Assembly: GCA_964619535.1 (NCBI GenBank) | Contig: CAZUEX010000008.1 | Span: 62,001 to 126,000 of the forward strand | Direction: 5' to 3' | DNA: 64,000 bases | Source: Leptonema sp964619535 | GTDB taxonomy: Bacteria; Spirochaetota; Leptospiria; Leptospirales; Leptonemataceae | In this document: in pieces, positions 9,004-17,979 of the stretch | How the letters are laid out: every line of letters starts with the position of its first letter | How positions within the stretch are numbered: the stretch's first letter is position 1 | Notes under the pieces: model-generated | What the model saw: the letters and a program-made list of their open reading frames with translations, nothing else | Told to the model about the DNA's origin: nothing | The model's database searches: none | Translations under genes and position numbers: made by a program

Positions 9004-9903
9004 ATGCGCCGGTGGGTTCACTTTTTATTGTTTTCAGGTTTGCTCGGTAGCCTGGCGCTCCTTCCCCTGCAGGAAGCAGCCGGACAGAGCATGGACGGCC
9101 CCGCCCTGGATTCTATGCTGAAGCAGAATCGGGCCGATATGGAATACCTCGATACCGTGGTTTCGAACCTGCCCGCCGACAGTGATCTACAGAAAGAAAT
9201 CACCACCGCCCTTACAGAGGCGGTCCGCCTCGATTTTGCAGCACGGATGTGGCGTCTGCAGGGACGATCAGCCGACAGCTTTCGCGAACTGCGTGCTTCC
9301 AGACAGATCCTGCGCCAGGGCTTCGAAAAGGCCCTGGCATACTACATCGACACAGGATGGGTGCTGCTCGAATCCTCCGCGCCGGATATCGTCCGCTCTG
9401 AAGATCCTGTAGCTGACCACTATATGAAGCTTGCCTTTCGCGACCTGGAAGCGGCGCGCATCCTCTACGAACAGGGACGGCGATACTCTATTCCGACCCC
9501 AACCCTTGGCATTCATGCCTTTCATAATGGGCTGCACCGCATCCGCCGGGCAAGACGCTATGGCCTGCTTGCCCTGATCGAATCCAGAACGCCGACGATA
9601 GAAAAAGACCGCTATCTATCGGATGCCCTGTCCGAGCCGGACAATCGCAGTCATTACCAGATCATCCAGGATAAGCTCGTCAACCTCATCTCCCGCAAGC
9701 TGCTTTCGGCTACGATAGAATCTGAAAGCAGAGGCTATACCATCAAACTGAATCTGCTGGAGCTGCACGACGACAACTACGGCCATCTGCTTGAAGGACG
9801 AGAACGACAGCTGGATCGTATCTTTGATTCGCTAAACACCGATACAGAAGAACCTTCGCGTGACGCACAGCCGGAGCAGGAAAAACCGGATCAGAATCCA
9901 TGA
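9004..9903 (+). CDS. Exported helical protein of unknown function
   Basis: 299 residues with a clear cleavable signal peptide (HFLLFSGLLGSLALLPLQEAAG, cleavage near AAGQS). The mature part is almost entirely helical and charged, with a segment DADLQ-type helix, FAARMWRLQGR and DSFRELRASRQILRQGFEKALAYYIDTGWVLL-like amphipathic helices reminiscent of TPR-like repeats. The last 25 residues are Glu/Pro/Gln-rich and probably disordered. No family is recognised. Its stop overlaps the start of the methyltransferase gene (ATGA, 9900-9903), so the two are translated together, although a periplasmic protein and a cytosolic enzyme need not interact. Confidence 0.75.
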   Translation: MRRWVHFLLFSGLLGSLALLPLQEAAGQSMDGPALDSMLKQNRADMEYLDTVVSNLPADSDLQKEITTALTEAVRLDFAARMWRLQGRSADSFRELRASRQILRQGFEKALAYYIDTGWVLLESSAPDIVRSEDPVADHYMKLAFRDLEAARILYEQGRRYSIPTPTLGIHAFHNGLHRIRRARRYGLLALIESRTPTIEKDRYLSDALSEPDNRSHYQIIQDKLVNLISRKLLSATIESESRGYTIKLNLLELHDDNYGHLLEGRERQLDRIFDSLNTDTEEPSRDAQPEQEKPDQNP

Positions 9904-10721
9904 AACCGGAAAAGCCCAGACGGCCCAGAAGCCCTTCCCGTCAGGGAAAACCATCGACATTCCATGGCCGGCAGTCTACGGCCTGGGATGCCCAGGCCTC
10001 GTGGTATGATCGCCTGGTCGGAGAAGATGGGTCCGCCTATCATAAGGAGGTCGTCCTTCCAGGCACGATGGAGCTTCTTGCTCCTGCTTCAGGAGAACGC
10101 ATCCTTGATCTGGGCTGCGGCCAGGGCGTCTTCTGTCGCCTGCTTGCTGCGGCCGGTGTAGAGGTTACCGGCGTCGACCTGTCCTCCGAACTGATCGAGA
10201 AGGCCCGCGGCTACAGAAGCAGCGGCATCGAATACCGCGTCGAGGATGCCTGTGCCCTTTCAGACGATCTGCGCCAGGGCTCGTTCGATGCAGCCGTCAG
10301 CATCCTGGCAGTCGGGAACATGGCATCCCTGCCCGGCTTTTTCCAGGGGGCAGCGGATGCCGTTCGCAGCCAGGGCCGCCTTGTGATCGTTATCATGCAT
10401 CCCTGTTTCCGTATTCCCAGACAGAGTCACTGGCAGTATGATGAGACCAAAAAGCTGCAGTATCGTCGCATCGACCGGTATCTATCCCCTTTATCGATCC
10501 CCATCATCACTCATCCGGGAAAAAAGAACTCTCCGTACACGATGATGTTTCACCGCCCTCTGCATGAGATAATCAACGAGGCTGCAGATGCAGGATGGAT
10601 GATCACCGGCATTAGAGAATGGACATCCAACCGGCGCAGCGTCGGTGCAAAGGCCAGGGCAGAAAACCGGGCTCGTGAAGAGTTTCCGTTATTTCTGGCA
10701 ATTCAGGCCAGAAAATCTTAA
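9900..10721 (+). CDS. Class I SAM-dependent methyltransferase
   Basis: 273 residues. The SAM-binding motif I is LDLGCGQG (about 69-76), followed by the acidic motif II strand end VTGVDLS and a motif near DAAVSILAVGNM that corresponds to the post-II region. A basic, Pro/Ser-rich N-terminal tail of about 25 residues precedes the conserved WDAQASWYDRLV segment common to the UbiE/Methyltransf_11 group. C-terminal residues include HPCFRIPRQSHW, which resembles the substrate lid of small-molecule methyltransferases. Substrate unknown. It is coupled by a 4-nt overlap to the exported protein upstream and ends next to a small inverted repeat (10720-10739). Confidence 0.85.
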   Translation: MKPEKPRRPRSPSRQGKPSTFHGRQSTAWDAQASWYDRLVGEDGSAYHKEVVLPGTMELLAPASGERILDLGCGQGVFCRLLAAAGVEVTGVDLSSELIEKARGYRSSGIEYRVEDACALSDDLRQGSFDAAVSILAVGNMASLPGFFQGAADAVRSQGRLVIVIMHPCFRIPRQSHWQYDETKKLQYRRIDRYLSPLSIPIITHPGKKNSPYTMMFHRPLHEIINEAADAGWMITGIREWTSNRRSVGAKARAENRAREEFPLFLAIQARKS

Positions 10722-10739
10722 GGCCTCAGCGACGGCCTT
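10720..10739. terminator. Possible bidirectional terminator hairpin between convergent genes
   Basis: AAGGCC at 10720-10725 pairs with GGCCTT at 10734-10739 around an 8-nt loop, between the convergent methyltransferase and GNAT stops. The T-run is weak (TTTCTCGTTT), so termination is plausible but not certain. Confidence 0.4.
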
Positions 10740-11379
10740 TCTCGTTTAACGAACGATGATAGTACAGCATGGTGCCATACGGGCCCTTCTCTGCCCGCGA
10801 ACGGACCTGCCGAAAGCCTGCCTTTTCAAGCAGCCTTCGCGAGGCCCTGTTCGTTTCAAGGGTGCGGGCATACAGTGAACCTACCTGCCAGCTACGGCAT
10901 ACATCGATCAACACAAGAAGGCTTGCTGCACCGATGCCGCGATACTCCGGAGCCACCCAGTATCCCGTTTCAAAGGTATCGCGATCGCGGTTGCGCAGCT
11001 CAAAACATCCGGCTATGCTCTGCTTTGTATCGTCGGTGACCAGGAAGAAGACGTAGTGTTCATCATCCTCCCATCCTTCCATGCAGTATTTGATGAAAGA
11101 GACGGCATGACGGCGCCGGTATCTGTCCCCTATTGGAACGCCTCCCTGGCGGATCATTTCTTTTATGTCTTCACTGTTCCCGATACGAACCAGCTCACCG
11201 ATGCGACGCTCCGAGAAATAGATCTGTGAAGCAGGCAACAGCAGGAAGGAGGCACCGGTTCGGGGATGCATGACGGTGGCCTGTATGGCTGGGTCGGGGC
11301 GCTGCACGAGGACAATCCGGATCATCGATACAGCCCGTCCATGGAATTCCAGGAACACTTTCGGCCGTGAACCTGCCAT
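10726..11379 (-). CDS. GNAT-family N-acetyltransferase (RimJ/RimL-like)
   Basis: Up to 217 residues; an alternative ATG at 11325 would remove 18 residues. The GNAT core is visible: the beta4/acetyl-CoA segment TGYWVAPEYRGIGAASLLVLIDV (motif A, Gx-type RGIGA), then ARTLETNRASRRLLEKAGF, which is the classic NxxSxxLxEKxGF motif B found in RimJ/RimL and many other acetyltransferases. It transfers an acetyl group from acetyl-CoA to an amine; the acceptor cannot be read from sequence. The gene stands alone, convergent with the methyltransferase and divergent from the serine hydrolase at 11429. Confidence 0.8.
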   Translation of the reverse strand: MAGSRPKVFLEFHGRAVSMIRIVLVQRPDPAIQATVMHPRTGASFLLLPASQIYFSERRIGELVRIGNSEDIKEMIRQGGVPIGDRYRRRHAVSFIKYCMEGWEDDEHYVFFLVTDDTKQSIAGCFELRNRDRDTFETGYWVAPEYRGIGAASLLVLIDVCRSWQVGSLYARTLETNRASRRLLEKAGFRQVRSRAEKGPYGTMLYYHRSLNEKGRR

Positions 11380-11428
11380 TTACGTAAATTCCGCTTGCTC
11401 CGCAGCCATGCCCGAAGACAATACCTTC

Positions 11429-12673
11429 ATGGTATTGCGAAACTGTCTCCTGGCCATTCTAACGGTCCTTCTTCTGCCAGCCTGTGAAGCAGGCGAAGCC
11501 AACCCTGACAGCCCCGTCGTTCTGACGCCCGGCCTTCCCTTCCAGGAACCGCCTGCACGCCATATTGGACCGACCTGGCCGCGGTCTACGCCCGAAGCAG
11601 AAGGGCTCGATCCCCAGGCCGTAGAACGTCTTCGCACCTATCTCTTCTCTCGCCAGGGAGACGATGAAAATCGACTGGGCATACGAACCAATGCCTTCGT
11701 GCTCATCCGGAACGGCAAGATCGTAATGGAAGAATATGCACGTGGCTATGGCCCGGAATCGGCCATGTTAACCTGGTCTGTCAGCAAATCCGTAACGAAT
11801 GCCCTGGTCGGTCGCACCGCATATACCAGAGGGCTGGATATCAACGCACCGGCTTATTCCTGCATTCCTGAGCTTGACCGCGAACCACATCGTTCCATTG
11901 CCCTGCGACACCTGATGCAGATGAGCTCCGGACTGGGCTTTAACGAAAGCTACGAGGCCTCGCCCGTATTCTCAAGCGTCATTGCCATGCTGTACACACG
12001 CGGTCGCAAGGACATGGCTGCCTTCACCGCATCACATGACCTGATCCATCCGGCAGGATCCTACTGGAACTATTCCAGTGGCGATACCAACCTGATGATG
12101 CGCTGCCTGAAAGAGTTCTATTCCGAAGAAGAATATGCAAACATGCCCTGGACAGAGCTGTTCGATCCGTTGCAGATCCAGGGGGCCGTCTGGGAACGCG
12201 ACGGCGCCGGCACCTTCGTTGGCTCTTCGTATCTATATATAAGGCCGACAGATCTGGCACGTATCGGCTATCTGTTCATGCATGATGGAGTCTGGAACGG
12301 TAAACGTCTGCTTCCCGAAGGCTGGGTCCGGTATTCACTGACCGTTATTCCGGCCTATCATAATCGCCGGTCCGTATCGGTTTCAGAAAGGGCAGACAAT
12401 CCGGCCGCCTACTGGTACCGCAACGTGGGCAACAAGGCCCTGGGCATTGAAAAGCCCTGGCCCGAAGCGCCCGATGACACCTTTGCTGCCCTTGGCCACT
12501 GGGGAAAAGGACTGTGGGTCATCCCATCCCTTGATATGATCGTGGTACGCCTGGGGGATGATCGACGGTATGGCTGTCGCTGGCCCGACCAGGAGGGCTG
12601 CGAACCTGACGTAGAAACGGCCTACAGCAAACGCCATCTTTTGAAACTTGTTACGGAGACTGTAAAGCAATGA
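11429..12673 (+). CDS. NylB-like serine hydrolase lipoprotein (beta-lactamase fold)
   Basis: I start it at the ATG at 11429, giving a typical lipoprotein signal (VLRNCLLAILTVLLLPAC, lipobox LPAC); an ATG at 11408 would give an acidic N-terminus. The catalytic SxxK is in WSVSKSV, and the downstream catalytic Tyr is in WNYSSGDTNL, where class C enzymes have YxN. This YSSGDT form, plus GYGPESAMLTWS and a GHWGKG segment near the C-terminus, matches the 6-aminohexanoate-dimer hydrolase (NylB)-like carboxylesterases better than true beta-lactamases. It is expected to be anchored in the envelope and to cleave esters or small amides. Its stop overlaps the next gene by 4 nt. Confidence 0.8.
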   Translation: MVLRNCLLAILTVLLLPACEAGEANPDSPVVLTPGLPFQEPPARHIGPTWPRSTPEAEGLDPQAVERLRTYLFSRQGDDENRLGIRTNAFVLIRNGKIVMEEYARGYGPESAMLTWSVSKSVTNALVGRTAYTRGLDINAPAYSCIPELDREPHRSIALRHLMQMSSGLGFNESYEASPVFSSVIAMLYTRGRKDMAAFTASHDLIHPAGSYWNYSSGDTNLMMRCLKEFYSEEEYANMPWTELFDPLQIQGAVWERDGAGTFVGSSYLYIRPTDLARIGYLFMHDGVWNGKRLLPEGWVRYSLTVIPAYHNRRSVSVSERADNPAAYWYRNVGNKALGIEKPWPEAPDDTFAALGHWGKGLWVIPSLDMIVVRLGDDRRYGCRWPDQEGCEPDVETAYSKRHLLKLVTETVKQ

Positions 12674-12975
12674 AACACCTGAAACTCCTGCGTCATATGG
12701 CCCTTGTCTTTGTCCTGCTTTTCATGGGATGGGTTGTGGCAAACCGCCAGGCCCTTTTCAGTTTTCCCGGAATCATCTCTGCCTATTATGCAAAAGAGTT
12801 CTGTTCCTGCCACTTCGTCGAAAAGCAGGACGAAAACTTCTGTCATGCCTATGCCCGGCAGTACATTCCTATCCAGGACTTTCAACTGGAAGGCAACCGG
12901 GTCACCGTTCGCGGGCTGTTTGTTACGAATTCCGCTTCGTACATCTCCGAACGCGAAGGCTGCCGCATCGATTGA
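12670..12975 (+). CDS. Small membrane-anchored Cys-containing protein of unknown function
   Basis: 101 residues, with one N-terminal signal-anchor (MALVFVLLFMGWVVA) and a periplasmic part holding a CSC pair, then FCHAYAR and a final Cys near the C-terminus (EREGCRID). Four Cys in an exported domain suggest disulfides or metal/haem binding, but no CxxCH is present. ATGA overlap with the serine hydrolase gene points to a functional partner, perhaps an accessory or anchoring subunit. No family is recognised. Confidence 0.7.
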   Translation: MKHLKLLRHMALVFVLLFMGWVVANRQALFSFPGIISAYYAKEFCSCHFVEKQDENFCHAYARQYIPIQDFQLEGNRVTVRGLFVTNSASYISEREGCRID

Positions 12976-13013
12976 TTCAGGACCGGGCTGCAGCCTCCCT
13001 GCCCTGACGGTAT

Positions 13014-14255
13014 CTACAGCTCAGCGGCAATCAGATCGTCGAACGTTTCGCGGCGGCGAATCAGCAGTGGTTCGTCGTCCTTAATCATCACCTCGGCCGG
13101 CCTTGGACGGCTGTTGTAATTCGAAGCCATGACGAAGCCATAAGCCCCCGCCGTGGCCAGTGCGGCAATGTCGCCCTGCTCGAAATGCGGCAGGTCACGA
13201 TCACGGGCAAGGAAATCTCCCGTTTCGCAGACCGGGCCCACCAGATCTCCACGTCGCAGCTCTTTGCGACCTTTTAGGGCAGGCATCACCTCATGATAGG
13301 CTGCATACAGCGAAGGACGCATCAGGTCGTTCATGGCAGCATCACAGATGTAGAACGTTTTTGTTTCGCTCTCTTTGCGATACAGGATGCGAGTCAGAAG
13401 CAGACCGGCCGGTCCCACAATGCTTCTGCCTGGTTCGAAAAGTATCGTTGTTTCAGGGAAGTCCAGTATCGAAAGGATGCGCCTGACGTACTGTTCTGGC
13501 TCTGGAGGGTTTTCGCCCTGATAGCGAATGCCAAGGCCTCCCCCTGCATCAAGGAAGGGCAGCTTTCCCATCTTCGATAGAAAGCGAAGGGCAAGGTCCT
13601 TGCCCCGCCGGGCGGCTTCTTCGAATCCCGATACATCGGTAAGCTGTGAACCGATATGATAGCCAAAACCACAGAGCTCAATGCCCTCAAGGTTGCGGGC
13701 ATGATCGATAATAGATTCGAAATCGGTGTACGGTATGCCGAACTTATTCGTCTTTAATCCCGTAGAAATATATGGATGCGTCTTTGCATCCACATCGGGA
13801 TTCATACGCAGGCTCACTCGAGCCTTTCTGCCCGAACGGGCTGCAAGGGCAGAAAGACGGCTGAGCTCCTCAAGAGACTCCACCGAAAAAAGCATGATGT
13901 CTGCATGAAGGGCTGCCTCGATTTCATCGTCGGTTTTGCCCACACCGGAAAAGACGACCTTCGATGCTGGCATTCCTGCCTTCTGGCAGCGATACAGCTC
14001 ACCGCCACTTACGATATCGGCCCCGGCCCCCAGGCCAGCAAGCAATCGCAGAACAGAGAGGTTGGAGTTTGCCTTAACAGCAAAACATATCTGCACCCGC
14101 CTGCTGCCTGCTCCCCTGATATAGGAATCGTAGCGATCCTTCATGATCCGCTCTGAATACACATACAGGGGGGTGCGGAAACGATCTGCCAGGTCCGACA
14201 CACTGTGTCCGTCAAAGTGCAGATCGCCATTCCGATACTCAAAACCTGGAAGCAT
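13014..14255 (-). CDS. lysA: Diaminopimelate decarboxylase
   Basis: I start at the ATG at 14255 (MLPGFEYRNGDLHFDG), giving 413 residues as usual for LysA; the open frame extends upstream but into the divergent neighbour's control region. The PLP lysine is K61 in FAVKANSN. Other family motifs are the HIGSQ turn, the Gly-rich phosphate loop DAGGGLGI, the EPGRSIVG arginine segment, and VCETGDFLA carrying the active-site Cys contributed across the dimer. It decarboxylates meso-diaminopimelate to lysine, the last step of the DAP pathway. It is monocistronic here, divergent from the 14339 gene and convergent with the 12670 gene. Confidence 0.95.
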   Translation of the reverse strand: MLPGFEYRNGDLHFDGHSVSDLADRFRTPLYVYSERIMKDRYDSYIRGAGSRRVQICFAVKANSNLSVLRLLAGLGAGADIVSGGELYRCQKAGMPASKVVFSGVGKTDDEIEAALHADIMLFSVESLEELSRLSALAARSGRKARVSLRMNPDVDAKTHPYISTGLKTNKFGIPYTDFESIIDHARNLEGIELCGFGYHIGSQLTDVSGFEEAARRGKDLALRFLSKMGKLPFLDAGGGLGIRYQGENPPEPEQYVRRILSILDFPETTILFEPGRSIVGPAGLLLTRILYRKESETKTFYICDAAMNDLMRPSLYAAYHEVMPALKGRKELRRGDLVGPVCETGDFLARDRDLPHFEQGDIAALATAGAYGFVMASNYNSRPRPAEVMIKDDEPLLIRRRETFDDLIAAEL

Positions 14256-14338
14256 AACGGAAGCATTTTTCCGGGCCAGAAGCGGGGGAAGTCTTTTCCA
14301 GCTCAAGTAAGTCAAAATTCCGTCGATCTTCAAATGAT

Positions 14339-15169
14339 ATGAGAAAGATAACGATCGGCCTGATTCTGCTCTCTGGATCTCTACAGGCTCAGGGACATGA
14401 GTTCTTTTTCTCAAAACAGACGAAAGAAGACGAAAAGCAGGTTCTCGAAACGACCTTTCCGGAGAGCTCTTCGGTAAGCGAAGAAGAGGCCCTGTGGCCT
14501 GAAAAGGACATCTCACCGGCCTTTCCAGAGCTACAGATCTTCGACCAGATGGACCCCGAAAAGTCCATGGAGAAGGTAAAAAAGGCACGCCTTCTCTATC
14601 TCGAATCCGTCAGGGCCATCAAAGAAGGAGAAAAGCGGGCTGCCGATCTTGAAGAAAAGGTGAAGGCCATGCCCGTTCAACACGATTGGCAGAGGCGCGA
14701 ACGCGAGCAAAGCCTGGCCAGACAGCAGGCCCTCGAACGCCTGCGCGCACGACGAAACGCCATCGGTTTCACCGTAAAGGCCCTGGAAACACTCGATGAA
14801 GTAAAGAACCCCGGTGTACTGGCCTCTTCCTATTACAAAGATCTGAAGGCAAAAACCATCCGGCAGTATGTGCGTTTACAGCTTTCCACCGGCAACATAT
14901 CGGGCGTAATCGAATTAATCCACGAGTATTTCGACCTGAACGAAAGCCATAAACAGGAAGCCGAGCCCTATCGCGTTCTGGCCATCGTCTATCGCAAGCT
15001 GGAGCTTATGGCACAGAAGATGAAGGCAGAAAAAGAGTTCAACGAATACAAGCGGCTGAAGAACGAAAACCTGCTAAAGTTTACAGAGATGGCCTACGGC
15101 AAGGACTCCAACGAATACGACTATATTCGTGATCAGGTCCGTCGAGACAACATGCGCCGCCTGCCCTGA
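14339..15169 (+). CDS. Exported all-helical protein; candidate FcpA/FcpB-like flagellar sheath protein (tentative)
   Basis: 276 residues with a signal peptide (KITIGLILLSGSLQAQG). The mature part is strongly helical and charged: MDPEKSMEKVKKARLLYLESVRAIKEGEKRAADLEEKV, then a basic helix, then several shorter helices ending FTEMAYGKDSNEYDYIRDQVRRD. Size, signal peptide and an all-helix, TPR-like make-up are compatible with the leptospiral flagellar coiling proteins FcpA/FcpB, which I know to be exported and alpha-helical. I cannot confirm homology from memory, so this is a hypothesis rather than an assignment. It is expressed from its own promoter, divergent from lysA (83 nt). Confidence 0.55.
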   Translation: MRKITIGLILLSGSLQAQGHEFFFSKQTKEDEKQVLETTFPESSSVSEEEALWPEKDISPAFPELQIFDQMDPEKSMEKVKKARLLYLESVRAIKEGEKRAADLEEKVKAMPVQHDWQRREREQSLARQQALERLRARRNAIGFTVKALETLDEVKNPGVLASSYYKDLKAKTIRQYVRLQLSTGNISGVIELIHEYFDLNESHKQEAEPYRVLAIVYRKLELMAQKMKAEKEFNEYKRLKNENLLKFTEMAYGKDSNEYDYIRDQVRRDNMRRLP

Positions 15170-15188
15170 GCGGCTGCGCCCGGGCAGG

Positions 15189-15815
15189 TCACTGCTTCTT
15201 CTTGCGAAACTCGCGCACCATCATCTGGGTGATGCCGGGCAGGTCGACCACCTGGGCCCTGTACTCTTCTTTTTCCTGCGCCGTGCTGAACGAAAGGCAG
15301 CTGTTACGCACGTTCCGATCCTTCATCCACCAGTGGCGACCGAGCTCGATACGATCATGCACCGAGCGATCCCCCACATGCATGCGGTACTCATCCATGT
15401 CTGCCGGGAAGTTTTTGTCTTTTAAGTAGAAGCCATAAGCAGAGTTAAAATTCCGCACGGCATGTTCCAGAAGCTCATTCAGATGCAGGCAGCCTTCCGA
15501 TCTACGAAAGGGATACTTTCCGATCAGGCCTCGTTCGCTCATATCCTGGCCAATCAGATACCGGTATGTGGCCACGGCCAGAGGACAGCTGCTATAGGGC
15601 ACCCGATCTTCTTCTACATCCACATCCTCGATCTTGCGACTGTGTAGATTCACCTTTAAAAAGAGGGCCATGTTATGGTAGCTATCAAGCAAACGAGACT
15701 CCACGATGGCATAGGACGGAGACTGGTCGGGGAACCAGTAGACACGCGTTTCATAGCGGCGTTCAAAGCCGGCCAGCCTGTGGCGGATCGCCTCTTTCAT
15801 GTCAGATAAAGCCAT
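15189..15815 (-). CDS. DUF2889 family protein
   Basis: 208 residues from the ATG at 15815; an upstream in-frame ATG at 15854 adds 13 residues. The family pattern is visible: an N-terminal beta part with TRVYWFPDQSPSYAIVESRLLDSYHNMALFLKV, a middle YSSCPLAVATYRYLIGQDM, and the conserved GCLHLNELLEHAVRN, which corresponds to the G-C-x-H-L helix of DUF2889 proteins. The conserved Cys/His suggest metal or thiol chemistry, but no function is established for the family. It is followed by a positively charged C-terminus (REFRKKKQ). Confidence 0.75.
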   Translation of the reverse strand: MALSDMKEAIRHRLAGFERRYETRVYWFPDQSPSYAIVESRLLDSYHNMALFLKVNLHSRKIEDVDVEEDRVPYSSCPLAVATYRYLIGQDMSERGLIGKYPFRRSEGCLHLNELLEHAVRNFNSAYGFYLKDKNFPADMDEYRMHVGDRSVHDRIELGRHWWMKDRNVRNSCLSFSTAQEKEEYRAQVVDLPGITQMMVREFRKKKQ

Positions 15816-16062
15816 GACAGATTTTCCCGCAGCCCGTCTTATAGAAAAGCACAATTGACAGAAGAATCAAAAGAGCCCCTATTCAGAGGAATCTGTTTGA
15901 CGAAAGGCCTGCCGGTCGGATCTTTCCCGCTGCAACTCCTTCCGAAACAGACCGGTACGGGCAGAATCGAAAAAAATACGTCAAAACAGAGCAAGCGGAG
16001 GAAAAAAGGGTTGCCTAATCCGATCTATTCCTATAGGTTTACTATGAAATCGGGAGGACACC
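15816..16062. promoter_or_regulatory. Intergenic region upstream of cysK
   Basis: About 250 nt between divergent genes. The cysK end has a strong ribosome-binding site (GGGAGG, spacing 6, before the ATG at 16063). The plus-strand frame across 15855-16082 has an odd composition and no family features, so I treat it as non-coding. I could not identify a riboswitch or a reliable -35/-10 pair. Confidence 0.4.
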
Positions 16063-17055
16063 ATGCAGGTTTACCAGGATAATTCATATACGATTGGAAA
16101 GACGCCGCTGGTCCGTATTAACAGGATCACAGAGGGCGCATATGCAACGGTCTATGCAAAGATAGAAGGACGCAATCCAGCTTACTCCGTAAAGTGCCGC
16201 ATCGGGGCAGCAATGATCTGGGATGCCGAAAAAACCGGCAAGCTCAAGAAAGGAATGGAGATCATTGAGCCCACGTCGGGGAACACGGGCATTGCTCTGG
16301 CCTACGTGGCAGCAGCTCGAGGATACAAGCTTACGCTGACCATGCCAGAAAGCATGTCTCTGGAACGACGCAAGGTCCTGAAGGCCCTCGGCGCCAACCT
16401 CGTTCTGACAGAAGCGGCCAAAGGCATGAAAGGTGCCATCGAAAAGGCCCATGCCATTGCCAGCTCTGATCCGTCCAGATACTTCATGCCACAGCAGTTC
16501 GAGAATCCGGCCAATCCTGCCATTCACGAAGAAACCACGGGCCCGGAGATCTGGAATGATACGGATGGCACGGTGGACATCTTTGTCAGCGGTGTAGGAA
16601 CGGGCGGTACGCTAACGGGTGTTTCGCGTTTCATTAAAGACAAGAAAGGCAAGAAGATTACGACGGTGGCCGTTGAACCGGTTCATTCACCGGTAATCAA
16701 ACAGACCCTGGCCGGCGAAACGATCGTTCCCGGACCGCATAAGATCCAGGGGATTGGCGCAGGCTTTGTTCCGAAAAACCTGGACATCAAATACGTCGAC
16801 ACCGTGGAGCTCGTATCCAACGAAGAGGCCATCGAGATGGCCCGTCGACTGGCCCGTGAAGAAGGCATCCTCGGTGGTATTTCATGCGGTGCGGCTATGA
16901 CCGCTGCCCTGAATCAGGCCCGGAAGCCCGAGAACGATGGCAAGGTAATCGTGGTCATCCTTCCCGACGCAGCCGAGCGTTACCTGTCAACGGCGTTGTT
17001 TGACGGTTTGTTCAACGAGGTGGAGGCGGCCAAGGCCGGAGACTCCGTTCTCTAA
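16063..17055 (+). CDS. cysK: Cysteine synthase A (O-acetylserine sulfhydrylase)
   Basis: 330 residues. The PLP lysine is K44 in YSVKCRIGAAMIWDAE, almost identical to the E. coli CysK segment. TSGNTG (71-76) is the substrate-binding loop, GVGTGGTLTG is the PLP-phosphate loop, and the C-terminus has the usual LPDAAERYLST with CysE-interacting surfaces. It makes cysteine from O-acetylserine and sulfide. Strong ribosome-binding site and its own terminator at 17064-17090 indicate a monocistronic unit. Confidence 0.96.
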   Translation: MQVYQDNSYTIGKTPLVRINRITEGAYATVYAKIEGRNPAYSVKCRIGAAMIWDAEKTGKLKKGMEIIEPTSGNTGIALAYVAAARGYKLTLTMPESMSLERRKVLKALGANLVLTEAAKGMKGAIEKAHAIASSDPSRYFMPQQFENPANPAIHEETTGPEIWNDTDGTVDIFVSGVGTGGTLTGVSRFIKDKKGKKITTVAVEPVHSPVIKQTLAGETIVPGPHKIQGIGAGFVPKNLDIKYVDTVELVSNEEAIEMARRLAREEGILGGISCGAAMTAALNQARKPENDGKVIVVILPDAAERYLSTALFDGLFNEVEAAKAGDSVL

Positions 17056-17063
17056 AGATCAGG

Positions 17064-17090
17064 AAAGAGCCGGCCTTCCGGCTCTTTCTG
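17064..17090 (+). terminator. Rho-independent terminator after cysK
   Basis: A perfect 10-bp stem, AAAGAGCCGG at 17064-17073 with CCGGCTCTTT at 17078-17087, closes a CCTT loop and is followed by TTTCTGCTTT. It begins 8 nt after the cysK stop. Confidence 0.85.
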
Positions 17091-17099
17091 CTTTACAGC

Positions 17100-17945
17100 A
17101 TGTCCATGGACTCGATCATCGAGACCATGGTTGAAGCAGCGTTTTCACCGCTGGATGTATCGGAACGCCTCAGGGAATACCGGCCAGAGCTCGAAAAGAA
17201 CTGGAACGAGATTCTATCACAGCTTCCTGAGATAACGCTTCGCCAGTACAGGGCAGCCCTGCAACAGGAGCGAGATCCGGCACGACATCTTCTCTTTCTA
17301 TACTTCCTTTACTGTGGGGCAATCGAGGCTGAGATTCAGGCACGCGGAAATACCTACTTTCATATGGGCCTGCCCATAGGGACCGACAGGGCACCTCTTC
17401 TCGAAACGATCGATGCGGGCCCTGATGACTTTCACTGCCTCATGCGCATCCACAAACAGAGCGTGGATGTGGTACGGCCCATCTTTCAAAACGAGATTCT
17501 ACCGCTTGCCCGACGCATCCTTGTGTACGATACCAATACGCCCGGGCGCAACTGGATCGATTATCTGCATATCCTCGACTCCATCATTTCAAGAAAGACG
17601 CGCAAGCTTCTGTCAGAAGGACAGCCGGTTACCTTCACGCACTTCCGCTTTCAAAACCTGAACCATTACTTTGGTCTCCTCGGTGAGGCCGGCGCAAGCG
17701 AAATGATCCGCAACATCGAGAAGACGATCCGGGAACGACTGCAGGAAGGCGACATGTCCATCATTCTTTCGCCGCACTCCTACATCGTCCTTTCGCCTGG
17801 CAGAGAGCGAGAAGACGTTTACCGGCGATTCCAGGATATCTACTTTGAGATCAAATCCCTGATTCTTGACTACTCCATCCATACCCACACGGTCCATGAT
17901 CCGGATTTCTCACTCTTCACCATCTTTCGCGAATTGAAAATATGA
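17100..17945 (+). CDS. Cytosolic protein with a possible degenerate GGDEF-like C-terminus
   Basis: 281 residues, with a start at 17100 or the next ATG at 17106. The N-terminal two thirds are helical with no membrane segment or signal. The last 90 residues (GLLGEAGASEMIRNIEKTIRERL..., then SIILSPHSYIVLSP, then DVYRRFQDIYFEIKSLILDYSIH) show the helix-strand-strand-helix order of a nucleotide-cyclase fold, with no GGDEF signature, so any relation is to catalytically dead members. I am unsure of this. It sits directly upstream of argH (35 nt) on the same strand and may be co-transcribed with it. Confidence 0.65.
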   Translation: MSMDSIIETMVEAAFSPLDVSERLREYRPELEKNWNEILSQLPEITLRQYRAALQQERDPARHLLFLYFLYCGAIEAEIQARGNTYFHMGLPIGTDRAPLLETIDAGPDDFHCLMRIHKQSVDVVRPIFQNEILPLARRILVYDTNTPGRNWIDYLHILDSIISRKTRKLLSEGQPVTFTHFRFQNLNHYFGLLGEAGASEMIRNIEKTIRERLQEGDMSIILSPHSYIVLSPGREREDVYRRFQDIYFEIKSLILDYSIHTHTVHDPDFSLFTIFRELKI

Positions 17946-17979
17946 TTCTCTACAACACTGCTTCGCGTATTGTGGAGCT

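Noticed and set aside
15855..16082. 75-codon plus-strand ORF before cysK
   Set aside because: Lacks protein character and overlaps the cysK start; treated as leader DNA.
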